Source of the DNA: Zobellia alginiliquefaciens | Lineage (GTDB): Bacteria; Bacteroidota; Bacteroidia; Flavobacteriales; Flavobacteriaceae | Length of the DNA stretch: 64,000 nucleotides | Direction of reading: 5' to 3' | NCBI RefSeq assembly: GCF_029323795.1 | Contig: NZ_CP119758.1 | Span: forward strand, 1,488,001-1,552,000 | In this document: positions 26,014 through 33,602 of the stretch, in pieces | How the letters are laid out: each line of letters starts with the position of its first letter | Position numbering within the stretch: position 1 is the stretch's first letter | Made by a program: the position numbers and the translations under genes | The notes under the pieces: generated by a model | The model's database searches: none | Seen by the model: only the letters and a program-made list of their open reading frames with translations | Told to the model about the DNA's origin: nothing

Positions 26014-26331
26014 TCACGAATCCGGCTTATACTTCGCATGGGTGTAATTCCTGCATTCGGCAAGTATTTGAAGTCGCTCGAATTTACCGTTCATCAATGC
26101 TATCTTTTTAGCCCTTGACCAGCCTTTCAATTGCCTTTCGAACTTAAGAGCTTCATGTGCTTTTGGAAATTGTAAATGGTACAGCAACTTCACCGGACGT
26201 CTGCTGCTGGTGTATGCATTCTCATAAAATCCCGTTTGATGCTCTGCTAGTCTTCTGTCAACATCATTTGTAAAACCTACATAGAAACTCTTGTCGGCAC
26301 ATTCTAAGATGTAAACATAGTAAGGACCCAT
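26014..26331 (-). CDS. GIY-YIG nuclease superfamily protein
   Basis: The 105-residue single-domain protein starts GPYYVYILECADKSFYVGFT, which holds the GIY (YVYIL) and YIG (YVGFT) strands; the Arg of VDRRLAEHQTG and the Glu of ALKFERQLKGW complete the active centre of the UvrC-type fold. It resembles the small YhbQ/UPF0213-type proteins, whose cellular role is unclear; some cut DNA with flaps or nicks. It stands alone downstream of recQ on the same strand, with a hairpin repeat between them. Confidence 0.9.
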   Translation of the reverse strand: MGPYYVYILECADKSFYVGFTNDVDRRLAEHQTGFYENAYTSSRRPVKLLYHLQFPKAHEALKFERQLKGWSRAKKIALMNGKFERLQILAECRNYTHAKYKPDS

Positions 26332-26342
26332 AAAATTTACTC

Positions 26343-26397
26343 TTTACGCGTGAGCGTAAAATGCGCGGCTGAGCGCAGCCGAAGCCACGCATTTTAC
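26343..26397. repeat. Inverted copy of the TTCGACTGCGCTCAG hairpin repeat, plus a small hairpin
   Basis: Bases 26343-26360 form a perfect 7-bp hairpin (TTTACGC/GCGTAAA). Next to it, 26356-26370 and 26383-26397 pair over 15 bp with one mismatch around a loop holding GAGCGCAGCCGA. The core GGCTGAGCGCAGCCGAAGCC is the reverse complement, with one change, of the hairpin core at 25703-25720. The right arm covers the recQ stop codon. It probably ends the recQ transcript. Confidence 0.6.
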
Positions 26398-28487
26398 TTC
26401 CCAATCAAATACAGCCCCATTTGAATTTTCCAATAGGGAACTTTCGCTTCAAAGTGTTCAAAAAATACTTTTAGCCCTTCGGCATCTTCAAGTTCGGATT
26501 GTGCTTTTTTGATTTTCGCTATTTCATCCTTAGAAATAAACTGACTTAAATCTACATCGGCACCTTCGGCATGGGCCTTTTGCAAGTGGTTGTAAATACT
26601 GCTTTCTTGTATACCACGCTGCATGGCTATATCCTCCACTGAAAAACCATCTTTCAGCATTTGAAATGAAAGTTGATGACTTGGGTTCTTCTTTGTTTTC
26701 TTTACTTTTTTATGGCTCCTGATTTCTTTAATAAATGCTTCCGCATATTTCTCTAGCTTCGCCTGGCCTACCCCTGAAACTTCCATGAATTCCGTTTCGT
26801 TTTTGGGTAGTTTTGCCTCCATATCCTTTAAACTGGCATCACTGAAAACTACATAAGCAGGTACATTTTGCTCGGCAGCGATTTGTTGTCTTAAAACCCG
26901 CAGTTTTTCAAAGAGTCCGGATGATGCCGCTTTGGCCTTACTTGTTTTCTTGACTTTTGTTTTTTCCTTTTTCTCTAAAATTGCCAATTGAATATGCTGG
27001 CCTTCAAAAAGTACTTGTTTGGCCAAAGGTGTGAGCGCAAGACGGCCACCTTCCCTAAAATTAATGGACAACACCCCCTGATTTAACAGTTGAATAATAT
27101 ACTGCTGCAGGTCTTGCCATGATACGTCCTTTACGGCCCCATAGGTTTTTACATGCTGATATCCTTTTTCGTAGACCTGTGCATTTTGGGCACCACGCAA
27201 AACATCCACCAACATACCCATGGCCTCTTTTTCCTTTAAACGCGCTACACCGGAACATATTTTTTGGGTGAGAACGGTAGCATCAAAATATTTTGGAGGT
27301 CGGTTACAGATATCGCAATTGCCACAATTCTCGGTCATGTGCTCCCCAAAATAATTGAGTAAAGCAATCCGGCGGCAACTAAGTGCTTCGGCAAATTGCT
27401 GCATACGCTCTAGTTTGGCATACTCCACATCGGCATTTTCACTGGTAGAAATAAATCGTCGTAACTGCGCTACATCGGCAAAACTGTAAAAAAGTAATGC
27501 TTTTGCAGGAAGACTATCCCGACCGCCACGTCCTATTTCTTGATAATACCCTTCTATATTCTTCGGCAGATTGTAATGGATAACCCAGCGCACATTACTC
27601 TTATCTATTCCCATCCCGAAAGCGATAGTCGCCACGATAATGGGTACGCGATCTGTAATAAAATCTTCCTGAACCTTGCTGCGCTCTTCGGAAGGAAGGC
27701 CGGCATGATATGATTTTGCATTAAAACCGGAAGCCAACAGCTTGTCCGCAATGGTCTGTGTACTTTTTCGGCTCAGGCAATAGATGATTCCACTTTCGTT
27801 AGGACGCTCCGCTAGAAAATCCAAAATCTGACCGATGCGATCTTGCGCAGGCCGTACTTCCAAAGAAATATTAGGACGATTGAAAGAAGCCAAGTGCCGC
27901 AACGCATGCGGAATTTGCAATTGATCTAAAATATCATCTTGCGTAGTTGTATCTGCCGTCGCCGTCAAAGCTACGATTGGAACCTCTGGAAATTGCCTTT
28001 TTAACGTCCCTAATTGGGTATAGGCAGGTCTAAAATCATGACCCCAAGAAGAAATACAATGTGCTTCGTCTATGGCAAACAGACTGATTTCTATTTTGGT
28101 AATGATATGTTGCAGCAGCGAAAGACTTTCGGGTGCTACGTATAAAAGTTTCAGCTTTCCATCAAACAGATCTGTCTCTACCTTCTGTCTTTTTTCGGCC
28201 TCTAAAGAACTATTGAAATAAGCGGCTGAAATTCCGTTGGCCGTTAGCGCATCTACTTGGTCCTTCATTAACGCGATCAAAGGGGAAATTACGATTGCCG
28301 TACCGCTCATTGCCAAGGCCGGAAGCTGAAAACAGAGCGATTTACCACCGCCCGTTGGCATAATCGCCAATACATCTTTTTGGGCTAATACGTCGTTAAT
28401 GACGTTCCATTGGTTGGGCCGAAACGAATCATAACCAAAGTTTTTCTTTAAAAGGGGAAGTAGTTCTTGTTCTGTTGTAAGCGTCAT
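26394..28487 (-). CDS. recQ: ATP-dependent DNA helicase RecQ
   Basis: The ATG at 28487 gives 697 residues; an upstream in-frame ATG at 28514 would add nine residues of no visible homology. Helicase motifs are all present: [13 protein letters not shown] (motif 0), [16 protein letters not shown] (Walker A), [18 protein letters not shown] (DEAH and aromatic loop), ALTATA (III), and [26 protein letters not shown] (V-VI). A zinc-binding RQC region has [11 protein letters not shown]. An HRDC domain is present near [15 protein letters not shown], and the extra C-terminal part resembles the helix-turn-helix end found in other Bacteroidota RecQ proteins. It unwinds DNA in recombination and repair. A second recQ elsewhere is common in this group. 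Confidence 0.95.
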   Translation of the reverse strand: MTLTTEQELLPLLKKNFGYDSFRPNQWNVINDVLAQKDVLAIMPTGGGKSLCFQLPALAMSGTAIVISPLIALMKDQVDALTANGISAAYFNSSLEAEKRQKVETDLFDGKLKLLYVAPESLSLLQHIITKIEISLFAIDEAHCISSWGHDFRPAYTQLGTLKRQFPEVPIVALTATADTTTQDDILDQLQIPHALRHLASFNRPNISLEVRPAQDRIGQILDFLAERPNESGIIYCLSRKSTQTIADKLLASGFNAKSYHAGLPSEERSKVQEDFITDRVPIIVATIAFGMGIDKSNVRWVIHYNLPKNIEGYYQEIGRGGRDSLPAKALLFYSFADVAQLRRFISTSENADVEYAKLERMQQFAEALSCRRIALLNYFGEHMTENCGNCDICNRPPKYFDATVLTQKICSGVARLKEKEAMGMLVDVLRGAQNAQVYEKGYQHVKTYGAVKDVSWQDLQQYIIQLLNQGVLSINFREGGRLALTPLAKQVLFEGQHIQLAILEKKEKTKVKKTSKAKAASSGLFEKLRVLRQQIAAEQNVPAYVVFSDASLKDMEAKLPKNETEFMEVSGVGQAKLEKYAEAFIKEIRSHKKVKKTKKNPSHQLSFQMLKDGFSVEDIAMQRGIQESSIYNHLQKAHAEGADVDLSQFISKDEIAKIKKAQSELEDAEGLKVFFEHFEAKVPYWKIQMGLYLIGK

Positions 28488-28598
28488 GCAATGCGTATTG
28501 AGATTCTTGCTCAAAAGAGCCGTTTTAGCAAACGAAGCGGGCGGAAACTATCGTACTACAATACTTCTTTAGGCTTCGTTTGCAAAGTACGGCATATT

Positions 28599-28931
28599 CT
28601 ATTTACCCAACATCAAAAGTTCGTTACAACGTACTTCTGTAATGTATCGTTTTTCACCCTCTTTGGTCTCATAGGAGCGGTGGGTAAGTTTTCCCTCTAC
28701 GGCAACCTGCTTTCCTTTGGTCAAATAGTTTTCTACAATTTCTGCGGTCTTTCCCCAAGCCACCACGTTGTGCCATTGGGTATCATCTACACGCTCTCCC
28801 TGTGCGTTTTTATAACTCTCCGTAGTAGCTATGGAAAATTTGGCCAGTTTATTACCATTGTCCATGTTTACAATTTCTGGGTCTTGACCCAAATTACCGA
28901 TTAACTGTACTTTGTTTTTTAAGGCGTTCAT
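28599..28931 (-). CDS. ssb: Single-stranded DNA-binding protein, short form
   Basis: This 110-residue OB-fold protein starts MNALKNKVQLIGNLGQDPEI and contains FSIATTESYKNAQGERVDDT, WHNVVAWGKTAEIVENYL and GKQVAVEGKLTHRSYE, the core of bacterial SSB. The chain ends right after the fold (CNELLMLGK). There is no glycine-rich linker and no acidic DDDIPF-type tail, which housekeeping SSB uses to bind partners such as RecQ. It is therefore probably an accessory SSB. It lies on the recQ strand with a 111-bp gap, so a shared job in repair or uptake is possible but not shown. Confidence 0.92.
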   Translation of the reverse strand: MNALKNKVQLIGNLGQDPEIVNMDNGNKLAKFSIATTESYKNAQGERVDDTQWHNVVAWGKTAEIVENYLTKGKQVAVEGKLTHRSYETKEGEKRYITEVRCNELLMLGK

Positions 28932-29141
28932 ATTATTAATTTTTACGTTAAACAGTTCATACTATTGAACCACCATGATTCAACACTGCAAACATAGAAC
29001 GAGCTCCAAATTCTATTCGGTTACAAAATAATTGTTTTCGTTTGTAAACGTTTGAAAACGATTAAATAACTGTAATTACCCTTAAAAGCCTTTATATATC
29101 AATGCTTTGAAAGATTTGTTTAAATTAGGGGTAAAATAGAA

Positions 29142-29165
29142 ATAAACGTACCTAGGTACGTTTAT
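29142..29165. repeat. Perfect 24-bp palindrome at the left edge of the cassette array
   Basis: The two 12-base halves (ATAAACGTACCT and its exact complement) make a perfect palindrome. It ends 4 bp before the first cassette boundary (29170). It lies in a 283-bp gap (28932-29214) that has no other evident content. It could be an operator for a dimeric regulator, a cruciform or a recombination-related site; nothing else in the window repeats it. Confidence 0.7.
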
Positions 29166-29169
29166 CCAA

Positions 29170-30770
29170 TTGTTAGCAAACAGTTGACACAACCAACAAA
29201 CTAAATATTTAGATATGAAAAAATTCCTTTTACTATTAATATTTAGCATCTTACTTGTTGCTTGCTATACAACTTCAAATGATGGAATTGAAATTAGTGG
29301 ATATGTCAAAAATTCAGAGAAGGAATATATTCATTTGAATTATCTACCACGATTGAGGGGTAATTTAAGTTTTGACAATTTTACAAGTATTGGTTCAAAT
29401 ATAGATTCAGAAGGCTATTTTAACTTAAATTCTGATAAGATTACAGATGGGGCCAATTATAGTCTAGAATTTAAAAACAATGGAATACAATTAATCCTCT
29501 TCCGTGGAGACAATATTCAACTTGACTTTGATGTAAACAATCCGAAAGAATCACTATTTGCCATAGGTAAAGGTGCAGGAAAAATAAATACTCTAAATCT
29601 GAAACAATTTGGATATGACAATTTTGATTTCGAAAATATTGAGAATATCAATGAATTTTCTAATCATATTGAAGATGTAATTTCGGGGCAAATAAGCTTA
29701 TTAAACTATATCTATTTAAAAAAACAGAATGATAAAATAGTATTAGAATCTGATAACAAGGCTAAAATCCAAAAAATAATAGCAAATTCACCACTAACCG
29801 AAAAAGAATATAAATTTCTTTTAAATCGCATAAATTTTCAGAGATACTCGTTACAAACTAATTTTTTAAATAAAATTTCGGGACTCAAAAATTTAGATTC
29901 AATTGAAATCAATTTTAAAGATAAAGCCTTTAAACATTTCAGTAAAAAAGAATACCAAAAGTTAAATAATATTAATGATTGGCATTTAGCTAATAATTTA
30001 GAAAGTATCTTACAAATCGAATATTTAAAAAAATTAGTAGAGCAAGATAGTGTTAGAGTAACATATGGAAATTGGCAATCTTTCTTCAACAATTCTGACT
30101 ATAAAAAATGGGCTAATTCTTTTTTAAAGGATAACTTAAATGGAGAAATATATAATAAATATTATGCTGATTTATCTACTTGGCTAATGACATTGGGTGC
30201 AGATTATAAAACATACTCTGATAATCTTGACCCTAATAAAAGCAATAAATACTTAAAAAAAATAAACGAATTTGAAAATCTATTAGAAAACGGATTGGAC
30301 AATAAAGCTTACGCACTAAATAAGGATACATTTACTTTAGACAAATTGAAGTTCGAATCTTTATTAGAGAAGTATAAAGGTAAGCCACTATTAATCACTT
30401 TTTGGTCAGCTCAATTTGCTGGCTCATCATTAGTAAATAACCTTCCTTCAATTAAAAATTTTACAAAAGCAAACAAAGAGAAAATTAACGTAATTAATAT
30501 TTGTATAGATAAAGAAGTAAACAAAAAAGTTTGGGCTGCGAGAATCATAGATAATGAATGGAAATCCAAACACTACTTTTTACCAATTGAGAAAAATGAT
30601 TCTATTTTAAATAAGTTTAGTGATAAAAAAATATCTGCATTTTGTGACGGTGGAGTTACCTATGCATTCATAAACAAAAACGGAACTATTAATAATGGGA
30701 TTAAATTTCCATTTCATCTTTCGACCGAAAAAATAGATAAAATGATTAAATAAAAACCGTTTGCTAACAA
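29170..30770. repeat. Cassette 1: inverted repeats around the thioredoxin-fold lipoprotein gene
   Basis: Left arm TTGTTAGCAAAC (29170-29181) and right arm GTTTGCTAACAA (30759-30770) are perfect 12-base complements. The right arm starts 5 bp after the stop codon. The IS110 element begins just beyond it. Confidence 0.75.
29215..30753 (+). CDS. Exported thioredoxin-fold lipoprotein without a CxxC motif
   Basis: The 512-residue protein has a lipoprotein signal (FSILLVACYTTS, Cys17). Residues 20-110 look like the DUF4369-type beta domain common in Bacteroidota TlpA-like proteins (VKNSEKEYIHLNYL; RGDNIQLDFDV). The last 140 residues have a TlpA-like thioredoxin fold: KPLLITFWSAQFAGSSLVNN aligns with the usual fWAtWCgpC stretch, but both redox Cys are missing. 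So it cannot act as a normal disulfide reductase; a binding or chaperone role is possible. Codon use is strongly AT-rich compared with the pigment cluster. It is a cassette gene flanked by 12-bp inverted repeats, with an IS110 element just downstream. Confidence 0.72.
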   Translation: MKKFLLLLIFSILLVACYTTSNDGIEISGYVKNSEKEYIHLNYLPRLRGNLSFDNFTSIGSNIDSEGYFNLNSDKITDGANYSLEFKNNGIQLILFRGDNIQLDFDVNNPKESLFAIGKGAGKINTLNLKQFGYDNFDFENIENINEFSNHIEDVISGQISLLNYIYLKKQNDKIVLESDNKAKIQKIIANSPLTEKEYKFLLNRINFQRYSLQTNFLNKISGLKNLDSIEINFKDKAFKHFSKKEYQKLNNINDWHLANNLESILQIEYLKKLVEQDSVRVTYGNWQSFFNNSDYKKWANSFLKDNLNGEIYNKYYADLSTWLMTLGADYKTYSDNLDPNKSNKYLKKINEFENLLENGLDNKAYALNKDTFTLDKLKFESLLEKYKGKPLLITFWSAQFAGSSLVNNLPSIKNFTKANKEKINVINICIDKEVNKKVWAARIIDNEWKSKHYFLPIEKNDSILNKFSDKKISAFCDGGVTYAFINKNGTINNGIKFPFHLSTEKIDKMIK

Positions 30771-30884
30771 AGAACTGAGGTAAAAAACAAACAAATTTTT
30801 CTTTAATCTGAGACAATATTATTCTAGGCTCATAGATTCTAAAATCAGGTTCTTTGAGCTTTTTTTTATTTGATTTATCTGCTT

Positions 30885-31853
30885 TTATCTCAGCAATACA
30901 GATACGTAAGTTTCATCATATGGTTTGCCAGATTTTGCGATGGCAAAGGACTGTTTCAATAGTTTGTTGGCAACGGCTATCAATGCCAATTTCTTGCTCT
31001 TGCCCTTGTTCACGATTCGCTCATATACCTCTCTGCATGCCTTGTTGTGTTTACAAGCATTGAAAGAACATAGAAACAATAGGTTACGAAGCTTTCTATT
31101 ACCGACCTTACTTATTCTCGCTCGACCTCTTACACTGCTCCCAGACTCTCGTATCGTTGGGGTTATACCTACATAACTACAAAGCTGCGAGGCCGTTTCG
31201 AACTTGTTGAAACCATCGGTGACCACTATTAGGAACAATGCTGTCTTTTGACCTATACCAGGTATTGACATCAATAAGGTCAATTGCTCCTGTTGGTCCT
31301 CTTTTACCAATGATAAAATCTTTGATTCGATTGCAGCTACCTCTTTATTCAGCTGCTTCCTGTTCCGTATCAAGGAACGATAAACAAACTTTGAGGGTAT
31401 ACCTAAAACTACCTCCCCATGTATCTTGTTCTTGGTCGCCGTTCGTTGTTTTAAATAGTTATCCAATAACCGGAACAACTGTAAACATTCACTCTGAACA
31501 TCTGTCAAGGCATTATAAATAGACACTTCGTTGACCAGGGCATATTCACATATAGCCTTCGCATCGCTCTTGTCCGTTTTCACCTTGGCAAGTCTCATTT
31601 GAATGAAACGTTTGATCGACAATGGATTTACTACCGAAACGATTACGTCGTTCTTGTAAAGAAACTGTGCAAGTCTATAATGATAATATCCGGTAGCTTC
31701 CATAACGACCAATGAACCTTTGGGTAATTCCTTAAGGTATTTCTTGAATCCAGTTTCATCGTTCTTATACTGCTCGTGACCCTTCCTACTTCCATATACA
31801 TCAAAGACATCTTTACTGATGTCGACTCCAAAAGTTTCTTTATATTTATTCAT
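30885..31853 (-). CDS. IS110 family transposase (DEDD recombinase)
   Basis: The ATG at 31853 gives 322 residues; an upstream ATG at 31892 adds 13 residues outside the fold. The N-terminal RuvC-like DEDD domain has Asp11 (GVDISKD), Glu52 (MEATGYY), and Asp94 and Asp97 (TDKSDAKAI). The C-terminal transposase_20 domain has an HhH-like SIPGIGQKTALFL and a likely catalytic Ser in RESGSSVRGRARISKVGN (near 237). All expected catalytic residues are kept, so the enzyme looks active. IS110 recombinases are guided by a structured RNA encoded in the element's non-coding end. This one lies opposite to the cassette genes. Confidence 0.95.
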   Translation of the reverse strand: MNKYKETFGVDISKDVFDVYGSRKGHEQYKNDETGFKKYLKELPKGSLVVMEATGYYHYRLAQFLYKNDVIVSVVNPLSIKRFIQMRLAKVKTDKSDAKAICEYALVNEVSIYNALTDVQSECLQLFRLLDNYLKQRTATKNKIHGEVVLGIPSKFVYRSLIRNRKQLNKEVAAIESKILSLVKEDQQEQLTLLMSIPGIGQKTALFLIVVTDGFNKFETASQLCSYVGITPTIRESGSSVRGRARISKVGNRKLRNLLFLCSFNACKHNKACREVYERIVNKGKSKKLALIAVANKLLKQSFAIAKSGKPYDETYVSVLLR

Positions 31854-32060
31854 AAGAAATGTTTTATGAAAGAACCGGCTACTTCTGCCCACAACAACTT
31901 GAAAACGAGATCTAAGGTCTCACAGAACTGAACGTGGTTTAAGTAGTAAAAGAGAGAGGATTATCAATGTTGTCGAAGTTTAAAGCTTCACTGTATAACA
32001 TAACCTTAATTCTCTCTTTTGTTCTTTCTGGTTACAACAACAATTTACTGAGAATCAAAC
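31854..32060 (-). ncRNA. Candidate bridge RNA leader of the IS110 element
   Basis: About 200 bp without a coding frame lies upstream of the transposase. It contains a long-range hairpin: 31948-31963 (AAAAGAGAGAGGATTA) pairs with 32006-32020 (TTAATTCTCTCTTTT) with few mismatches around a 42-base loop. A smaller inverted repeat (GAGATC/GGTCTC) lies near 31908-31920. IS110 elements encode target-specifying bridge RNAs in this position. The exact ends and loop pairing were not determined. Confidence 0.45.
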
Positions 32061-32125
32061 TTAAGATGTATAAAAAAAATAGGGCGAATATGCTTAAACA
32101 AAGGCTTGGGCGTGTTTTCAAAGTC

Positions 32126-32145
32126 GCCAAATCTTTTGATTTGAC
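32126..32145. repeat. Spacer hairpin, copy A (GCCAAATC type)
   Basis: GCCAAATC-TTTT-GATTTGAC, eight-base stem with one mismatch, in the spacer before the SRPBCC/HxlR cassette. Further along this spacer (32185-32235) come GTGGCTAAGCGGAAAG and CTGCCCTACTT, pieces also seen in copies B and C. Confidence 0.6.
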
Positions 32146-32255
32146 TTTTATAAAAATAAGTTAAAAATAAAGTGCAAAAGATCTAGCTTGTGGCTAAGCG
32201 GAAAGAACATCGCTTACCACCTGCCCTACTTTTCTTATACGCACCGTTGTGCCCA

Positions 32256-32699
32256 TTAAGACAAATGTGGCATTCCTTTTCCAGTTTCGACAAAACTTTT
32301 GAGACTTTGCGTAACAAACCTTTCCCAAGCAGGACAACATATTTCGTAACAATTTAATTCTGGAACAAGTCCATTATGGGTAAAATTTAGAATGGTTTCA
32401 TTATGACTTTTCTTTTTCAATTTCCATTCAACGTTGGTTCCAATCCATTCCTTTTCAATTCCATCGAAACCAGAATGAATATGCTTTGCATCAATACATT
32501 GCCAAACAATTTTTGAGTTAGGGTTAAATTCTAAAATTTTAAATTTCCAGAATGTTTTATCAAAACTTGTCGTAAACTCATCATTTAATTTTGATACGGT
32601 AGCATTGGTACTACCCCACCATGCTTGAACTGATTGTGTTATTGCGTTAAATATAATTTCTGAATTTGCTTTAATTGAAACACTTATTGTATAAGACAT
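32256..32699 (-). CDS. SRPBCC-domain protein (AHSA1/polyketide cyclase-like)
   Basis: A longer frame opens at 32828, but the ATG at 32699 starts the recognisable fold, giving 147 residues. It begins SYTISVSIKANSEIIFNAIT and continues VQAWWGSTNATVSKLNDEF, the pattern of START-like AHSA1 proteins that bind hydrophobic ligands; GIEKEWIGTNVEWKLKKKSH and TILNFTHNGLVP follow. It is divergent from an HxlR-type regulator with a 89-bp shared promoter region. SRPBCC and HxlR or ArsR regulators are often paired. It is the only cassette gene on the minus strand, so the two genes together seem to make one cassette. Confidence 0.82.
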   Translation of the reverse strand: MSYTISVSIKANSEIIFNAITQSVQAWWGSTNATVSKLNDEFTTSFDKTFWKFKILEFNPNSKIVWQCIDAKHIHSGFDGIEKEWIGTNVEWKLKKKSHNETILNFTHNGLVPELNCYEICCPAWERFVTQSLKSFVETGKGMPHLS

Positions 32700-32716
32700 A
32701 GTTTTAATTTTAATTA

Positions 32717-32770
32717 GCACTTGCATTTTACAAGTACAAACATACAAAAGAACTTTTATTATGCAAGTAC
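32717..32770. promoter_or_regulatory. Divergent promoter region with an inverted repeat, probable HxlR operator
   Basis: GCACTTGCAT (32717-32726) and ATGCAAGTAC (32761-32770) are complementary with one mismatch, 34 bp apart, between the divergent SRPBCC and HxlR genes. A third related element, ACAAGTAC, sits at 32730-32737. HxlR/YodB regulators bind short TACT/AGTA-like inverted repeats, so self-regulation of this pair is likely. Confidence 0.5.
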
Positions 32771-32788
32771 TTATCGTAACTTTGAAAA

Positions 32789-33214
32789 ATGGAGGAACAA
32801 AAAAGAAGGTCAGATTGCCCGATAACATTATCTCTCGACATTTTTGGAGATAAGTGGACGCTCTTAATTCTTCGTGATTTTATTTTTTTTGACAATCGCC
32901 ATTTCAACCAATTGGTGAATATTGAGCGTATATCAACAAATATTCTAACAGATAGGCTTAATAGACTTTTGGCAAACGGAATTATCAAGAAGGAAGTAGA
33001 TTTAAATAATAGGTCTGCCTATTTATATTCCTTGACAAAAAAAGGTCTTGACCTTGTTCCAATCGTTATGGACATATATCGATGGGGCGCTAATTATACG
33101 GAAAAGAATAATGCGGAAAAGGAATTCAAAAAGAAGATAGATTCTGATTATGATAAAACGGTTGAGGAAATAAAAAACAGATTAATAACTACCCACAACA
33201 TTGGTAACCGTTGA
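32789..33214 (+). CDS. HxlR-family winged-helix transcriptional regulator
   Basis: The 141-residue protein has the HxlR signature: an N-terminal Cys (RRSDCPITLSLDIFGDKWTL, Cys10), then ILRDFIFFDNRHFNQLVNIE and the recognition region RISTNILTDRLNRLLANGII, followed by the wing LYSLTKKGLDLVPIV. A single Cys at this place is the redox or electrophile sensor in YodB and HypR. It probably represses the divergent SRPBCC gene. The C-terminal 35 residues are charged and helical. The gene ends about 10 bp before ACCCACAAC, the right-hand boundary of this cassette. Confidence 0.88.
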   Translation: MEEQKRRSDCPITLSLDIFGDKWTLLILRDFIFFDNRHFNQLVNIERISTNILTDRLNRLLANGIIKKEVDLNNRSAYLYSLTKKGLDLVPIVMDIYRWGANYTEKNNAEKEFKKKIDSDYDKTVEEIKNRLITTHNIGNR

Positions 33215-33449
33215 ACAAGCCGTTGATTCTCCACGGACCGTATTCATATAAGCTCCTTTCAGGGGCTTTTTTTTACCTCGGGTCAGAATCGAGGCACGAA
33301 ATTTCGATGTTTTATCCAAGTCCCGAACAAGTATTGAAGGGCACTTTTTACCACCGTTGTGGAAGCAAGCTCTTTCGCCCTACTTTTTGAGCATTTTTGT
33401 TGGAATTTCAGGTACTTCTTCAGGTTATAGGCAATGCGGGCTTAGGTTT
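33203..33449. repeat. 247-bp direct repeat, copy 1
   Basis: This block recurs at 36555-36801 with the same length and, by my reading, 8 substitutions and no gaps (about 97% identical). It has no open frame. It is rich in structure: AGCTCC/GGGGCT with a T8 run (33251-33274, terminator-like), CCTCG/CGAGG (33276-33294), and the palindrome CGAAATTTCG (33297-33306). It contains its own junction-like CCACCGTTGTGG. It lies directly after the right boundary of the SRPBCC/HxlR cassette. Confidence 0.85.
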
Positions 33450-33481
33450 TAAATCCAAGTTCTGTGTATATTTATAAGGTC

Positions 33482-33502
33482 GCTAAATCTTATTGATTTA
33501 GC
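33482..33502. repeat. Spacer hairpin, copy B
   Basis: GCTAAATC-TTATT-GATTTAGC, a perfect eight-base stem with a compensating pair change relative to copies C and D (C-G to T-A), followed by TTTAAAAT. The paired change supports a selected or folded structure. Confidence 0.65.
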
Positions 33503-33510
33503 TTTAAAAT

Positions 33511-33579
33511 AGGAAAAATAAATCCAAACAATAAGCTTTAGCTTCGTGCGCAGACGGAAACCAAAAGTTTCCTTGCCTG
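33511..33579. repeat. 69-bp spacer repeat, copy 1
   Basis: This stretch, which includes AAGCTTTAGCTTCGTGCG and GGAAAC-CAAAA-GTTTCC (a perfect six-base hairpin), recurs at 35711-35779 with three differences in 69 positions. Together with the hairpin before it, about 97 bp of this spacer match the spacer before 35818. Confidence 0.8.
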
Positions 33580-33602
33580 ACCTACTTGCCATAGCCCAAC
33601 CC

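Larger units (their letters stand above)
30771..32060 (-). mobile_element. IS110-family insertion sequence inserted at a cassette junction
   Basis: The element comprises the transposase and a non-coding leader to its right. The ends are estimates: on the left the cassette 1 arm ends at 30770, and on the right the spacer motif (A)TGTATAAAA resumes near 32060. In intact spacers this TGTATA motif follows the right arm within a few bases, so the element splits a junction. A short direct repeat AGAACTGA occurs at 30771 and 31924 and gives an alternative right end. IS110 elements do not make ordinary target duplications and lack long terminal inverted repeats, so the ends cannot be fixed by eye. 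Confidence 0.65.

Noticed and set aside
26014-26331. GIY-YIG gene as a homing endonuclease
   Set aside because: It is a stand-alone 105-residue YhbQ-like protein without a DNA-binding extension, intron or intein.
30854-31522. Plus-strand open frames across the transposase
   Set aside because: They are shadows of the minus-strand IS110 gene and have no plausible domains.
30885-31853. IS110 transposase as the integrase of the cassette array
   Set aside because: It is a DEDD/Ser recombinase of IS110 type, lies inside one junction, faces the other way and looks like a later insertion.
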